From PNKC01 sp039917655 (lineage in GTDB: Bacteria > Chloroflexota > Dehalococcoidia > Tepidiformales > Tepidiformaceae): DNA of 21,757 nucleotides. Made by a program: the position numbers and the translations under genes. Positions 7,488-13,729 of this stretch are shown piece after piece (positions within the stretch are counted from its first letter, which is position 1; every line of letters begins with the position of its first letter). The notes beneath the pieces are model-generated. The model was not told the DNA's origin and made no database searches. It worked only from the letters and a program-made list of their open reading frames with translations. Location of the stretch: assembly GCA_039917655.1 (NCBI GenBank), contig JBDSJC010000128.1, forward strand, positions 1 to 21,757, in the 5' to 3' direction.

Positions 7488-8498
7488 TCACGAGATGTGG
7501 GCCTCAGCCCACTTGATGTCTGACGATTCGAGCGACCGCTTCGTGGTCGTGGTGGTTTTCAGGTCTTTGAGCGCGTTGTCAAGCTTCAGCTTCGCCAGTT
7601 GGGTGATGTTGGTGGTTGAGAGCGTGCCCGCGGCGTCACGAGCTTCGACCTTCAGCACCCAGAAGCTGCCCTGGACAGAAACTGGTCCAACGATCTCGCC
7701 GTCCTTGACGGCCTCAAGAGCCTTGCGGAGTGGTTCGGGGAGGAGCGCAGTGGGCTGCGGGTCCAGGATCCCATCCTTCTGGCGCGAGTTCGGGTCTCTC
7801 GATTCCAGTTGAGCGACGGTACCCATGTCCTCGCCCGCTTTGATCCGTGCAAGGACGGCGTCGGACGCTGCTTTGCCGTTCGAGACGACGGCGCGCACGG
7901 AGACCGTCTCGCCAGTCGTGCCGACCTCCTTTTCGTACTGATCGAGCAGGCGGTTGTTGGCGAGCGTCACCTTCGTCAGACGGCGGAAGTTGCCGTCGCT
8001 CATCTTTGTGGTCTTGAGCTTTGCGCGGTAGAGCGTATCAAACGAACTCCCGCTGCCAGCCACGGGTACGCCCAGTTCCACGCCGATCTGGTTGGTGATG
8101 TCCTCTTCGCTGATCGTGATCCCGTTCTTGCTGGCGAGTAACCGCGTTAACTCTTCGTCTTCGAGTTTCGACAGCAGGGCCTGTTCGAGCAGCGGCAGGC
8201 TCTGGCCAGAGCTCTGGTTATCCGAAGCGAACTTGAACAGCCGGTCCGTGTAGTAGCGCAGCGAAACCGTCTGCCCGCCCACCGTGAGGATGGTCCCCCT
8301 CGGCTGAGCGATGTTGTTGTCGTACCACCGGTAGCCGAGCAGCCCCAGCACGAGCAGAAGCAAGGCCAGCGCGCCACCGAGCACCCCGAAGCGCACGTTG
8401 CGGTCCGAGAGTTCGATCCCGGCGACGCGGCGTTCGTCCCGGGCATGAGAGCGGGGGCGAGGGCGGGGAAGCCCGGTTGTGCGTTCTCGGCGTGCCAT
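7488..8498 (-). CDS. Membrane-anchored PpiC/SurA-like foldase
   Basis: 336 residues: a basic, Arg-rich cytoplasmic N-terminus, one membrane helix at about residues 37-56 (FGVLGGALALLLLVLGLLGY), then an extracytoplasmic SurA-N-like helical part (LLEQALLSKLEDEELTRLLA). A parvulin-like region follows (DAVLARIKAGEDMGTVAQLE, LPEPLRKALEAVKDGEIVGP, then SFWVLKVEARD). The first parvulin strand reads VSVRAVVSNG, where active enzymes usually have RHIL, so the catalytic His seems absent. It may act as a chaperone without prolyl isomerase activity. ATG 8498 has AGGGA upstream. It lies between rpsR and hom in one transcription unit. The family call is fairly sure; activity is inferred. Confidence 0.82.
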   Translation of the reverse strand: MARRERTTGLPRPRPRSHARDERRVAGIELSDRNVRFGVLGGALALLLLVLGLLGYRWYDNNIAQPRGTILTVGGQTVSLRYYTDRLFKFASDNQSSGQSLPLLEQALLSKLEDEELTRLLASKNGITISEEDITNQIGVELGVPVAGSGSSFDTLYRAKLKTTKMSDGNFRRLTKVTLANNRLLDQYEKEVGTTGETVSVRAVVSNGKAASDAVLARIKAGEDMGTVAQLESRDPNSRQKDGILDPQPTALLPEPLRKALEAVKDGEIVGPVSVQGSFWVLKVEARDAAGTLSTTNITQLAKLKLDNALKDLKTTTTTKRSLESSDIKWAEAHIS

Positions 8499-8519
8499 GT
8501 CGTCCCTTTCGGTTGGAGC

Positions 8520-8861
8520 TTAGCCCCTCGTCGGGAAGACCCCGGTTTGACGGATGTGCGAAAGCGTATAGGGCAGCATTGCCAGGTGGCGGGCGCGCTT
8601 GATCGCCGTGCACACCAACCGTTGGTGCTTCAGGCAGGCGCCCGTCTTGCGGCGTGGCTCAATCTTCCCGCGGTCGCTGACGAACATTCGAATGCGGCCG
8701 ATGTCTTTGTAGTCGATGCCTTTCACGTGGTCCACGCAGAATCGGCAGACCTTGCGGCGGCCGCCGAAGCGGCGAGGGGCGGGGCGCGAGGGCCGGTCGC
8801 CGTCTCCGCGCTCTGGGCGTTCGGACCGTTCTGGCCGGTCGGATCGTTCTTCGTTACTCAT
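8520..8861 (-). CDS. rpsR: 30S ribosomal protein bS18
   Basis: 113 residues. A charged Arg/Glu/Ser/Asp-rich N-terminal extension of about 40 residues precedes the conserved S18 core: GRRKVCRFCVDHVKGIDYKD, GKIEPRRKTGACLKHQRLVC and IKRARHLAMLPYT. Two pairs of cysteines (CRFC plus C..HQRLVC) mark the zinc-binding form. It binds the 30S platform with bS6. I chose ATG 8861 (MSNEERSD), preceded by AAGGAA at 7 nt; a longer frame extends upstream but has no good start. The gene follows ssb with a 78-bp spacer that contains a perfect 6-bp inverted repeat (8887-8892 with 8898-8903). The usual rplI neighbour is missing. Confidence 0.95.
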   Translation of the reverse strand: MSNEERSDRPERSERPERGDGDRPSRPAPRRFGGRRKVCRFCVDHVKGIDYKDIGRIRMFVSDRGKIEPRRKTGACLKHQRLVCTAIKRARHLAMLPYTLSHIRQTGVFPTRG

Positions 8862-8886
8862 GAGGTGGTTCCTTCCCGATGGGTCT

Positions 8887-8903
8887 GTGCGCGCCGGGCG
8901 CAC
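8887..8903 (-). other. Short stem-loop in the ssb-rpsR spacer
   Basis: GTGCGC-(5 nt)-GCGCAC forms a perfect six-base stem inside the 78-bp spacer, the longest gap in this operon. No U-tract follows, so it is not a typical terminator. It could be a processing or stability element. High local GC makes chance likely. Confidence 0.25.
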
Positions 8904-8939
8904 CGGGTGATGGCAGGAGTAGGCCTCCCGCCGGGTGTG

Positions 8940-9431
8940 TTATTCAAATGGCAGGTCATCGACATCGATGTCTCCGCCGCCGGCGGCCGCGCCGCCGCCG
9001 TTGCGCGGCCCGTTGTTGCCGCCGCTGCGCTGCTGTGGACGCCCGCCGCCACGAGACGCGCCGTCACCCCACTCTTCGCCGCCGCCCGATTGGCCAGCTT
9101 CACGCCGTTCCAGGATCTTCAGGTCGTTGGCGATGACTTCGGTCATGTAGTGTTTCACGCCCTGGTCATCGTCCCAGGTGCGGGTGGAGAGGCGGCCTTC
9201 AACGTAGATCTGCTTGCCCTTGGTCACGTTCTGGCTGATGCGTTCGGCGAGGGCCGCCCAGATCACGACGTTGAACCACTCGGTTTCTTCTTTCCACTCC
9301 CCGTCGGCGCCCTTGAAGTTGCGGTTCACGGCAAGGCTGAACTTGGCCTGCGGAGTGCCGTTGGCGAGGTAGCGCAGTTCCGCGTCCTTACCGGCGTTTC
9401 CAATGAGCATCACTTTGTTCAGGCTTGCCAT
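8940..9431 (-). CDS. ssb: Single-stranded DNA-binding protein
   Basis: 163 residues. The N-terminal OB fold (MASLNKVMLIGNAGKDAELR, FSLAVNRNFKG, WFNVVIWAALAERI, KGKQIYVEGRLSTRTWDD) covers about residues 1-110. A Gly/Arg/Asn-rich flexible linker follows, then an acidic tip DIDVDDLPFE, the usual docking site for replication and repair partners, here with one extra Glu after Phe. It coats single-stranded DNA in replication and recombination. The start is ATG 9431, which gives the canonical MASLNKV beginning and has GGGAG upstream; an open frame continues further upstream but overlaps rpsF. It sits in the conserved rpsF-ssb-rpsR order, 19 bp after rpsF. Confidence 0.96.
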   Translation of the reverse strand: MASLNKVMLIGNAGKDAELRYLANGTPQAKFSLAVNRNFKGADGEWKEETEWFNVVIWAALAERISQNVTKGKQIYVEGRLSTRTWDDDQGVKHYMTEVIANDLKILERREAGQSGGGEEWGDGASRGGGRPQQRSGGNNGPRNGGGAAAGGGDIDVDDLPFE

Positions 9432-9450
9432 GGTCTTAGCTCCCTCGAAA

Positions 9451-10116
9451 CTACGCTTTCGGCGCGGATTCCGTCTCGGGTTTGGCGGCCACCACTGTCT
9501 CTGCTGCTGCGGTGTCGGCTGCATCGGCGGGGGACTGTTCAGCAACCCCCTCTGGCGAACCTTCAGCGGCGGGAGCGTCAGCAGTGGTCGTTTCTGCAAC
9601 GGGCATCGCCGAGACCTCGGGCGCCGGGGCCGCTTCTACTGCTGGAGCGGCTGCGGATGGCTCTGCCTCTGCGATTGGCGGGGCAGACGGCTCACCAGCC
9701 TGCGCAGCGTCAACGACTGCTGCTTCGGCGGGCACAGCCGCCGCTGGCTCCTGAACTGCCACCGGGGCCGCTTGTGGGACGAAGCCCGGCTGCTGGCGCG
9801 GTTCGCGCGGCGGCAACGGCAGAGGCAGCTCATCCGCACGGACGATCAGGTGCCGGAAGATGCGCTCGTCGATTCCAAGCGTCGCCTCGAGTGGCGCGAC
9901 GGCGGAGGGCTCGAACTCGACGCGGGTGACGATGTAGTCGGCGTCGATCACCTTGTTGATCGGGTAGGCCATCCGCCGGCGGCCCCAGTGATCAACTTTA
10001 AGCAGCTTGCCGCCGCGTGCTTCGATGACGTTTGTGAGGAGTTCGACGCTGGCTTCAGGGCCGCCAGCCTCCTGGACGGCGAGGTCATAGACCACCGTCA
10101 ATTCATATTCCCGCAA
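9451..10116 (-). CDS. rpsF: 30S ribosomal protein bS6 with long Ala/Pro/Glu-rich tail
   Basis: About 221 residues, against the usual 95-135. The ferredoxin-like S6 core is MREYELTVVYDLAV, IEARGGKLLKVDHWGRRRMA, YPINKVIDADYIV and DERIFRHLIVR (residues 1-100). A low-complexity tail of roughly 110 residues rich in Ala, Pro, Glu and Val follows, probably disordered. Two TTG starts are possible. I prefer TTG 10116, which gives the canonical MREYEL start with GAGGA four bases upstream; TTG 10131 would add five residues but has no ribosome binding site. First gene of the minus-strand operon, behind a good promoter at 10188-10216. The core identity is secure; the start is less so. Confidence 0.92.
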   Translation of the reverse strand: MREYELTVVYDLAVQEAGGPEASVELLTNVIEARGGKLLKVDHWGRRRMAYPINKVIDADYIVTRVEFEPSAVAPLEATLGIDERIFRHLIVRADELPLPLPPREPRQQPGFVPQAAPVAVQEPAAAVPAEAAVVDAAQAGEPSAPPIAEAEPSAAAPAVEAAPAPEVSAMPVAETTTADAPAAEGSPEGVAEQSPADAADTAAAETVVAAKPETESAPKA

Positions 10117-10187
10117 TGGGTCCTCAATCAACCGGGGCGATGGGTTTGCCCTTCCAAAGAAGAGCCGGACCCCCGGCGCGAACCGTC

Positions 10188-10216
10188 AGCCTAGCATCGG
10201 GGGGTCTTGTGCTCAA
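10188..10216 (-). promoter_or_regulatory. Sigma70-type promoter of the rpsF-ssb-rpsR operon
   Basis: On the minus strand TTGAGC (10216-10211), a 17-bp spacer and TAGGCT (10193-10188) with a TG extension just before the -10 (TGCTAGGCT). Transcription would start near 10181, leaving a leader of about 65 nt before rpsF. It is the best-matched promoter in the window. Confidence 0.6.
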
Positions 10217-10261
10217 TGCGGGACCGGCGCAGAGACGGACCAGCCAAGCTTCCGATCGAGT

Positions 10262-10267
10262 TACAAT
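10262..10267 (+). promoter_or_regulatory. Candidate -10 element upstream of the DUF5678/retropepsin pair
   Basis: TACAAT in the context GTTACAATGG is a close match to the consensus -10. It lies about 95 bp upstream of the TTG used for the DUF5678-like gene and is divergent from the rpsF promoter. No clear -35 is seen. Confidence 0.35.
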
Positions 10268-10361
10268 GGACGAACTCATACCAGAAGTCGAACAATCATG
10301 ACGCGCACGCGTCCATGGAGGATGTGGAGCGGCCACGACAATCGTTCGTCCAGACCCCAGC

Positions 10362-10583
10362 TTGGAAGAATCCGCCAGAATTCAAGCCTTTTGGAACGAT
10401 CACTATCAGGAGTTGCTGGCCGAGTACCCCGAGAAGTTCGTCGCCGTGAAGGAAGGCTCCGTCGTCGAATCGAACGATCATCTCGCCGGGCTCGTTGACG
10501 ATCTCGAACGCAGCGGTCTCGACGTCCGGACGGACGTGTGGATTGAGTTCATCACGGCCAGGTCCGCCAGTTTGCTCTTGTGA
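10362..10583 (+). CDS. Small DUF5678-like protein
   Basis: About 73 residues. The core AFWNDHYQELLAEYPEKFVA, then VKEGSVVESNDHLAGLVDDL and a VWIEFI end match my recollection of DUF5678, a short domain of unknown function with a Y-x-G/E-K-(W/F)-VA core. The start is uncertain: TTG 10362 has no ribosome binding site, and the same frame is open back to 10302 (reading ATTIVRPDPSLEESARIQ) without ATG or GTG. A GGAGG and an ATG in another frame lie at 10315-10321, so a one-base slip near there is possible. The 3' end overlaps the protease-like gene by 4 bp (GTGA), which implies coupling. Confidence 0.6.
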   Translation: MEESARIQAFWNDHYQELLAEYPEKFVAVKEGSVVESNDHLAGLVDDLERSGLDVRTDVWIEFITARSASLLL

Positions 10584-11029
10584 TTCCGGGGTTCTTCGCC
10601 CGCAACATTCTTCCTCAGCCGCTGGTGGAGATTGTCGCCGATGTCGATGGCTTGCAGCCGGACTGGGTCCCGATTCCGTTTGTAGTCGATACCGGTGCTG
10701 CCTTCACGTGCATCCACGCGCGAGATGCCATCCGCAAGTTCGGGATGTCGGCCGAAAGCCTGGACCCGGACAACTGGCCGCCGAGCGACCCCGTCCATGG
10801 GATCTCCGGCTCCTTGAGGTATCGCACCTTCCCGGCCCGGCTGGCGTTCCAGCGAGACGACGGAGGTTGGGAAGTCGTTGATGCGCCGATCCGGATTGGT
10901 GAACTGAAGTCGGAGTCAACGCCGTCGCTACTCGGCTGCGACGTGCTCAAGTTCTTCAACCTCGAAGTGGACGTCGGCAACCAGATCGTCCGGCTACGCC
11001 GCGTACCGCAGACGCTGACCAGCGACTGA
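10580..11029 (+). CDS. Retropepsin-like aspartic protease
   Basis: 149 residues. The motif PFVVDTGAAFTCIHA carries the DTGA catalytic signature (Asp37) of retropepsin-like proteases. A later PSLLGCDVLKFFNLEVD resembles the LLG.D.L...L element near the C-terminus of the single domain. Such proteins act as dimers, each giving one Asp. No signal peptide or membrane helix is seen, so it is probably cytoplasmic. GTG 10580 overlaps the stop of the DUF5678-like gene. The gene ends directly against the glyA stop on the other strand. Substrate unknown; the small upstream partner is a candidate target or adaptor, which is inference. Confidence 0.78.
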   Translation: MIPGFFARNILPQPLVEIVADVDGLQPDWVPIPFVVDTGAAFTCIHARDAIRKFGMSAESLDPDNWPPSDPVHGISGSLRYRTFPARLAFQRDDGGWEVVDAPIRIGELKSESTPSLLGCDVLKFFNLEVDVGNQIVRLRRVPQTLTSD

Positions 11030-12277
11030 CTAGCCGTCCGTGATGCCCGGCACCCCATAGCCCCGCGCGAACTCGGCCACCTCCACCCGGACGCCTTCGC
11101 GGATGCCTTCGCCGTCCGGGTCCTTGAGGACGCGCATGATCCAGGCGGCAACGCGGCGCATCTCGTCCGGGCCCATCTCGCGTGAGGTGAGGGCGGCGGT
11201 GCCGATTCGCAGGCCGCTGGTGATTGCGGCGGAGCGCTGGTCGTAGGGGATCGTGTTCTTATTGGTGATGATCCCGGCGCCCTGGAGCGCGTTCTGCGCC
11301 TTCAACCCGCTGATCCCCACGGAGTTGCAGTCGGCGAGGATGAGGTGGTTGTCGGTGCCGCCCGAAACCAGCCGGAGTCCGAGGCGGATCAGTTCGTCCG
11401 CCAGGACCGTCGCGTTGCTGACGATCCTCGCGGCGTAGAGCTTGAATTCGGGCTTCAACGCCTCGCCAAAGGCCACCGCCTTGCCGGCGATGGTGTGCAG
11501 ATGCGGCCCGCCCTGGGTACCGGGGAAGACGGCCTTGTCGATTGCGTCCGCGTGTTCGATCTTCGAAAGCGCAAGCGCCCCGCGCGGGCCGCGGAGGGTT
11601 TTGTGGGTGGTGGTGGTGACGAGGTCGGCGTGGGGCACGGGCGACATGTGGACGCCGCCAGCGACCAGCCCCGCGATGTGCGACATGTCGACCATCAGCA
11701 GCGCGCCTGCTTCCCTCGCCACCGAGGCGAAGGCGGCGAAGTCGATCGCGCGGGGATACGCCGTGGCGCCGGCGACGATGATCTTCGGCCTCGTCTCGAG
11801 CGCCAGGCGGCGCACCTCGGCCATGTCGATGACCTCGGACTCGCGGTCCACGGTGTACGGCACGAAGTGGTAGAACTGCCCGCTGAAGTTGACCGGCGAG
11901 CCGTGCGTGAGGTGCCCGCCCTGGCTCAGCTCCATGCCCATGATCGTGTCGCCGGGCTTCACGAAGGCGAGGTAGGCGGCCATGTTGGCCTCGGCGCCGC
12001 TGGTCGGCTGGACGTTCGCGTGCTCAGCCCCGAACAGCTCTTTCGCGCGGTCGATGGCGAGCTGCTCCAGGCGGTCGCTGTGGACGTTGCCCGCGTAGTA
12101 GCGCTTGCCGGGGTAGCCCTCGGCATATTTGTTGGTGAAGATCGAACCCGTGGCCTCGAGCACGGCGGACGAGGCGTAATTCTCGCTCGCGATCATCTCG
12201 AGCGTTTCAACCTGCCGGACGCGCTCATCGGCGATGATCGCCGCGACCGCCGGGTCGCGCTCCTGAAGTGCAGACAT
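11030..12277 (-). CDS. glyA: Serine hydroxymethyltransferase
   Basis: 415 residues, the normal bacterial length. It interconverts serine and glycine with tetrahydrofolate, feeding one-carbon metabolism. Clear signatures are LEMIASENYASSAVLEA, TNKYAEGYPGKRYYAGN, QPTSGAEANMAAY and GDTIMGMELSQGGHLTHG. The PLP-lysine motif VTTTTHKTLRGPRG places the Schiff-base lysine at residue 226. ATG 12277 has GGAGG five bases upstream. It is a single gene, divergent from hicBA across 113 bp and convergent with the protease-like gene with no spacer at all. A TGC-TACCCT -10 candidate lies in the leader, without a good -35. Confidence 0.97.
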   Translation of the reverse strand: MSALQERDPAVAAIIADERVRQVETLEMIASENYASSAVLEATGSIFTNKYAEGYPGKRYYAGNVHSDRLEQLAIDRAKELFGAEHANVQPTSGAEANMAAYLAFVKPGDTIMGMELSQGGHLTHGSPVNFSGQFYHFVPYTVDRESEVIDMAEVRRLALETRPKIIVAGATAYPRAIDFAAFASVAREAGALLMVDMSHIAGLVAGGVHMSPVPHADLVTTTTHKTLRGPRGALALSKIEHADAIDKAVFPGTQGGPHLHTIAGKAVAFGEALKPEFKLYAARIVSNATVLADELIRLGLRLVSGGTDNHLILADCNSVGISGLKAQNALQGAGIITNKNTIPYDQRSAAITSGLRIGTAALTSREMGPDEMRRVAAWIMRVLKDPDGEGIREGVRVEVAEFARGYGVPGITDG

Positions 12278-12369
12278 GGGGTCCTCCGCCGTGTGTTGCT
12301 GCCGAACTTGGGGTGGTTGGTTGAGGGTAGCAGAGGGCCGGGTTGGGGGCAGGCGGGCGCGACGGAATG

Positions 12370-12386
12370 TAGAATGAGCCGGGAGG
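12370..12386 (+). promoter_or_regulatory. -10 element and ribosome binding site of hicBA
   Basis: TAGAAT at 12370-12375 is a good -10 match, and GGGAGG at 12381-12386 is a ribosome binding site four bases before the hicB ATG. The expected leader is only about 10 nt. No -35 match at 16-18 bp. A HicB autoregulatory operator would be expected here but none is obvious. Confidence 0.4.
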
Positions 12387-12390
12387 CTCC

Positions 12391-12594
12391 ATGGCTACCA
12401 TTGATGTGGTGATCTACCGCGACGGCGACTATTGGACGGCTCTTGCCCTCAACGTCGAAGTGAGTTCCTTCGGCTCGTCCCCCGAGGAGGCACGCGAGGC
12501 CATCAGAGAGGCGCTTGAACTGTATTTTGAGGAAGGCGATCCGTTGGTCATCAACGAGTCTGTGCAGCCCCGCCTCGAACAGATAGTTGTCTAG
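12391..12594 (+). CDS. hicB: HicB-like antitoxin
   Basis: 67 residues with the HicB partial RNase H-like fold: MATIDVVIYRDGDYWTALAL, VSSFGSSPEEAREAIREALE and LYFEEGD. It is short and lacks the C-terminal DNA-binding domain of many HicB proteins, so it may neutralise the toxin without being a strong repressor. The product should bind HicA and block its RNA target site. ATG 12391 has a close GGGAGG. The stop overlaps the toxin gene by 8 bp, giving hicB-hicA order. Its sequence differs from the decayed HicB at 362-638, so they are not recent duplicates. Confidence 0.82.
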   Translation: MATIDVVIYRDGDYWTALALNVEVSSFGSSPEEAREAIREALELYFEEGDPLVINESVQPRLEQIVV

Positions 12595-12847
12595 GCCCTA
12601 CTCCAGCCGGGAGATCCTTCGCGTGCTGGAGCGGTTGGGATTCCAACGAGTCAGCCAAAGGGGCAGTCACATAACGCTCCGTCGCCTCACCGCCGACGGG
12701 GCGCGCACGGTGATTGTCCCTCACCCGCAGCCTCAACTCCCCGCCGGAACCTTTGGATCCATCCTCAAGCAGGCCGGGCTTTCCCTTCCAGCTTTCGAGG
12801 ACCTGCTTCAGCCACGAACTCCACCCCCGCCCTGCTTGATCGCTTAG
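12587..12847 (+). CDS. hicA: HicA-like mRNA interferase toxin
   Basis: 86 residues with the HicA (YcfA) double-stranded RNA-binding-like fold: YSSREILRVLERLGFQRVSQ, RGSHITLRR, then TVIVPHPQPQLPAGTFGSIL and KQAGLSLPAFEDLL. The catalytic His is residue 28 in RGSHITLR. HicA toxins cleave mRNAs and are held by HicB. The only plausible start is TTG 12587, inside the last codons of hicB and without a ribosome binding site, so translation is probably coupled to the antitoxin and weak. The tail PRTPPPPCLIA is a short extension. Its TAG stop is also the first part of the -10 element proposed for xdhC. Confidence 0.82.
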   Translation: MSRPYSSREILRVLERLGFQRVSQRGSHITLRRLTADGARTVIVPHPQPQLPAGTFGSILKQAGLSLPAFEDLLQPRTPPPPCLIA

Positions 12848-12850
12848 ACT
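12845..12850 (+). promoter_or_regulatory. -10 element for a leaderless xdhC transcript
   Basis: TAGACT, whose TAG is also the hicA stop codon, ends 7 nt before the xdhC ATG. There is no Shine-Dalgarno in between, so the message probably starts at or next to the AUG. No -35 match. Confidence 0.45.
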
Positions 12851-12857
12851 TCCCGAT

Positions 12858-13670
12858 ATGCTGGAACTGACACAGCGGCTCATGCGCGCCGCCGCTGGCG
12901 GCGAACCTGTCGTCCTCGCCTCAGTCCTCGAGGCAGGCCCGCTCCCGCTTCAACCGGGGGCGCGGATGCTGACCGAGCGTTCGGGCGATCGCATGGGCAC
13001 GCTTGGTGACTCTCGGCTTGACGATCTGGTGGGCACCCACGCAGCAGGTGCTTTCGAACGCCACGCGGCCGAGACCCTCTACCTCGGCGAGGGTGGGCTG
13101 ACCCCGCGTACTGTGGCCGGGGCCACTTCGGTTTACCTCGAAGTGGTGGAATCGAAGCCCGTTTTCCTGGTGGTCGGGGCCGGGCACATTGGGCGGTCGC
13201 TGGCCAAGCTTGCGGACTTCCTCGATTTCCACGTCGCCGTGCTCGATGACCGCGAAGACTTCGCCAACGCCGAGAACCTGCCGGAAGCCGACGAGGTCAT
13301 CTGCGACGACTACGAGGCGGCGATCGACCGCTTCCCGATCGACGCCAACACCACCATTGTGATGGTCACGCGCGGTCACAAGCAGGACGAACTGGCGCTC
13401 CGCCGCTGCCTCGGGCGCGGGGCAGGCTACCTGGGGATGATCGGTTCGAAGCGCCGCACAGCCGCCGTCCTTGAGCACCTCGCGGGCGAGGGCTTCGCAG
13501 CGGAGGAGCTCGCGAAAGTGCGTACACCGATTGGGCTCGACATCGGCGCGGAGACGCCCGAAGAGATCGCGATCAGCATCATGGCCGAAGTCATCCAGCG
13601 CCGACGCGGCGGGAGCGGCGCGCCCATGTACCGCCGCCGCGCGAGCGCATCGCCCCGCTCGGACGACTGA
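12858..13670 (+). CDS. XdhC/CoxI-family molybdoenzyme maturation protein
   Basis: 270 residues. The N-terminal XdhC/CoxI domain (GGEPVVLASVLEAGPLPLQP, MLTERSGDRMGTLGD) is followed by the Rossmann-type XdhC C-domain: FLVVGAGHIGRSLAKLADFL with GAGHIG at 107-112, LDDREDFAN, MVTRGHKQDELALRRCL, GYLGMIGSKRRTAAVLEHL and PIGLDIGAETPEEIAISIMA. Such proteins bind molybdenum cofactor and load or sulfurate it for xanthine dehydrogenase and CO dehydrogenase-type enzymes. No molybdoenzyme subunit is encoded nearby, so its client lies elsewhere. The start is ATG 12858, 10 bp after hicA and without a ribosome binding site. The family is clear; the client enzyme is unknown. Confidence 0.88.
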   Translation: MLELTQRLMRAAAGGEPVVLASVLEAGPLPLQPGARMLTERSGDRMGTLGDSRLDDLVGTHAAGAFERHAAETLYLGEGGLTPRTVAGATSVYLEVVESKPVFLVVGAGHIGRSLAKLADFLDFHVAVLDDREDFANAENLPEADEVICDDYEAAIDRFPIDANTTIVMVTRGHKQDELALRRCLGRGAGYLGMIGSKRRTAAVLEHLAGEGFAAEELAKVRTPIGLDIGAETPEEIAISIMAEVIQRRRGGSGAPMYRRRASASPRSDD

Positions 13671-13717
13671 CAGCACGGCCACGCGCTCCCGCATTCGAGG
13701 CTAATTCAGCAGTGTCG

Positions 13718-13723
13718 TAAGAT
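13718..13723 (+). promoter_or_regulatory. -10 element for a leaderless PAC2 transcript
   Basis: TAAGAT ends 6 nt before the GTG start at 13730, the spacing expected if transcription starts at the start codon. No Shine-Dalgarno lies between them and no clear -35. Confidence 0.5.
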
Positions 13724-13729
13724 AGCCGC

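Noticed and set aside
8445..9929. A 494-codon open frame on the plus strand opposite rpsR, ssb and rpsF
   Set aside because: It is antisense to three conserved genes; its protein is compositionally odd and matches no family. Long antisense frames are expected at this GC content.
10117..10131. Upstream TTG start for rpsF
   Set aside because: It has no ribosome binding site, whereas the TTG at 10116 has GAGGA and gives the canonical MREYEL start.
12278..12390. Possible glycine or folate riboswitch in the glyA leader
   Set aside because: The spacer is only 113 bp and shared with hicBA; no recognisable aptamer core was seen.
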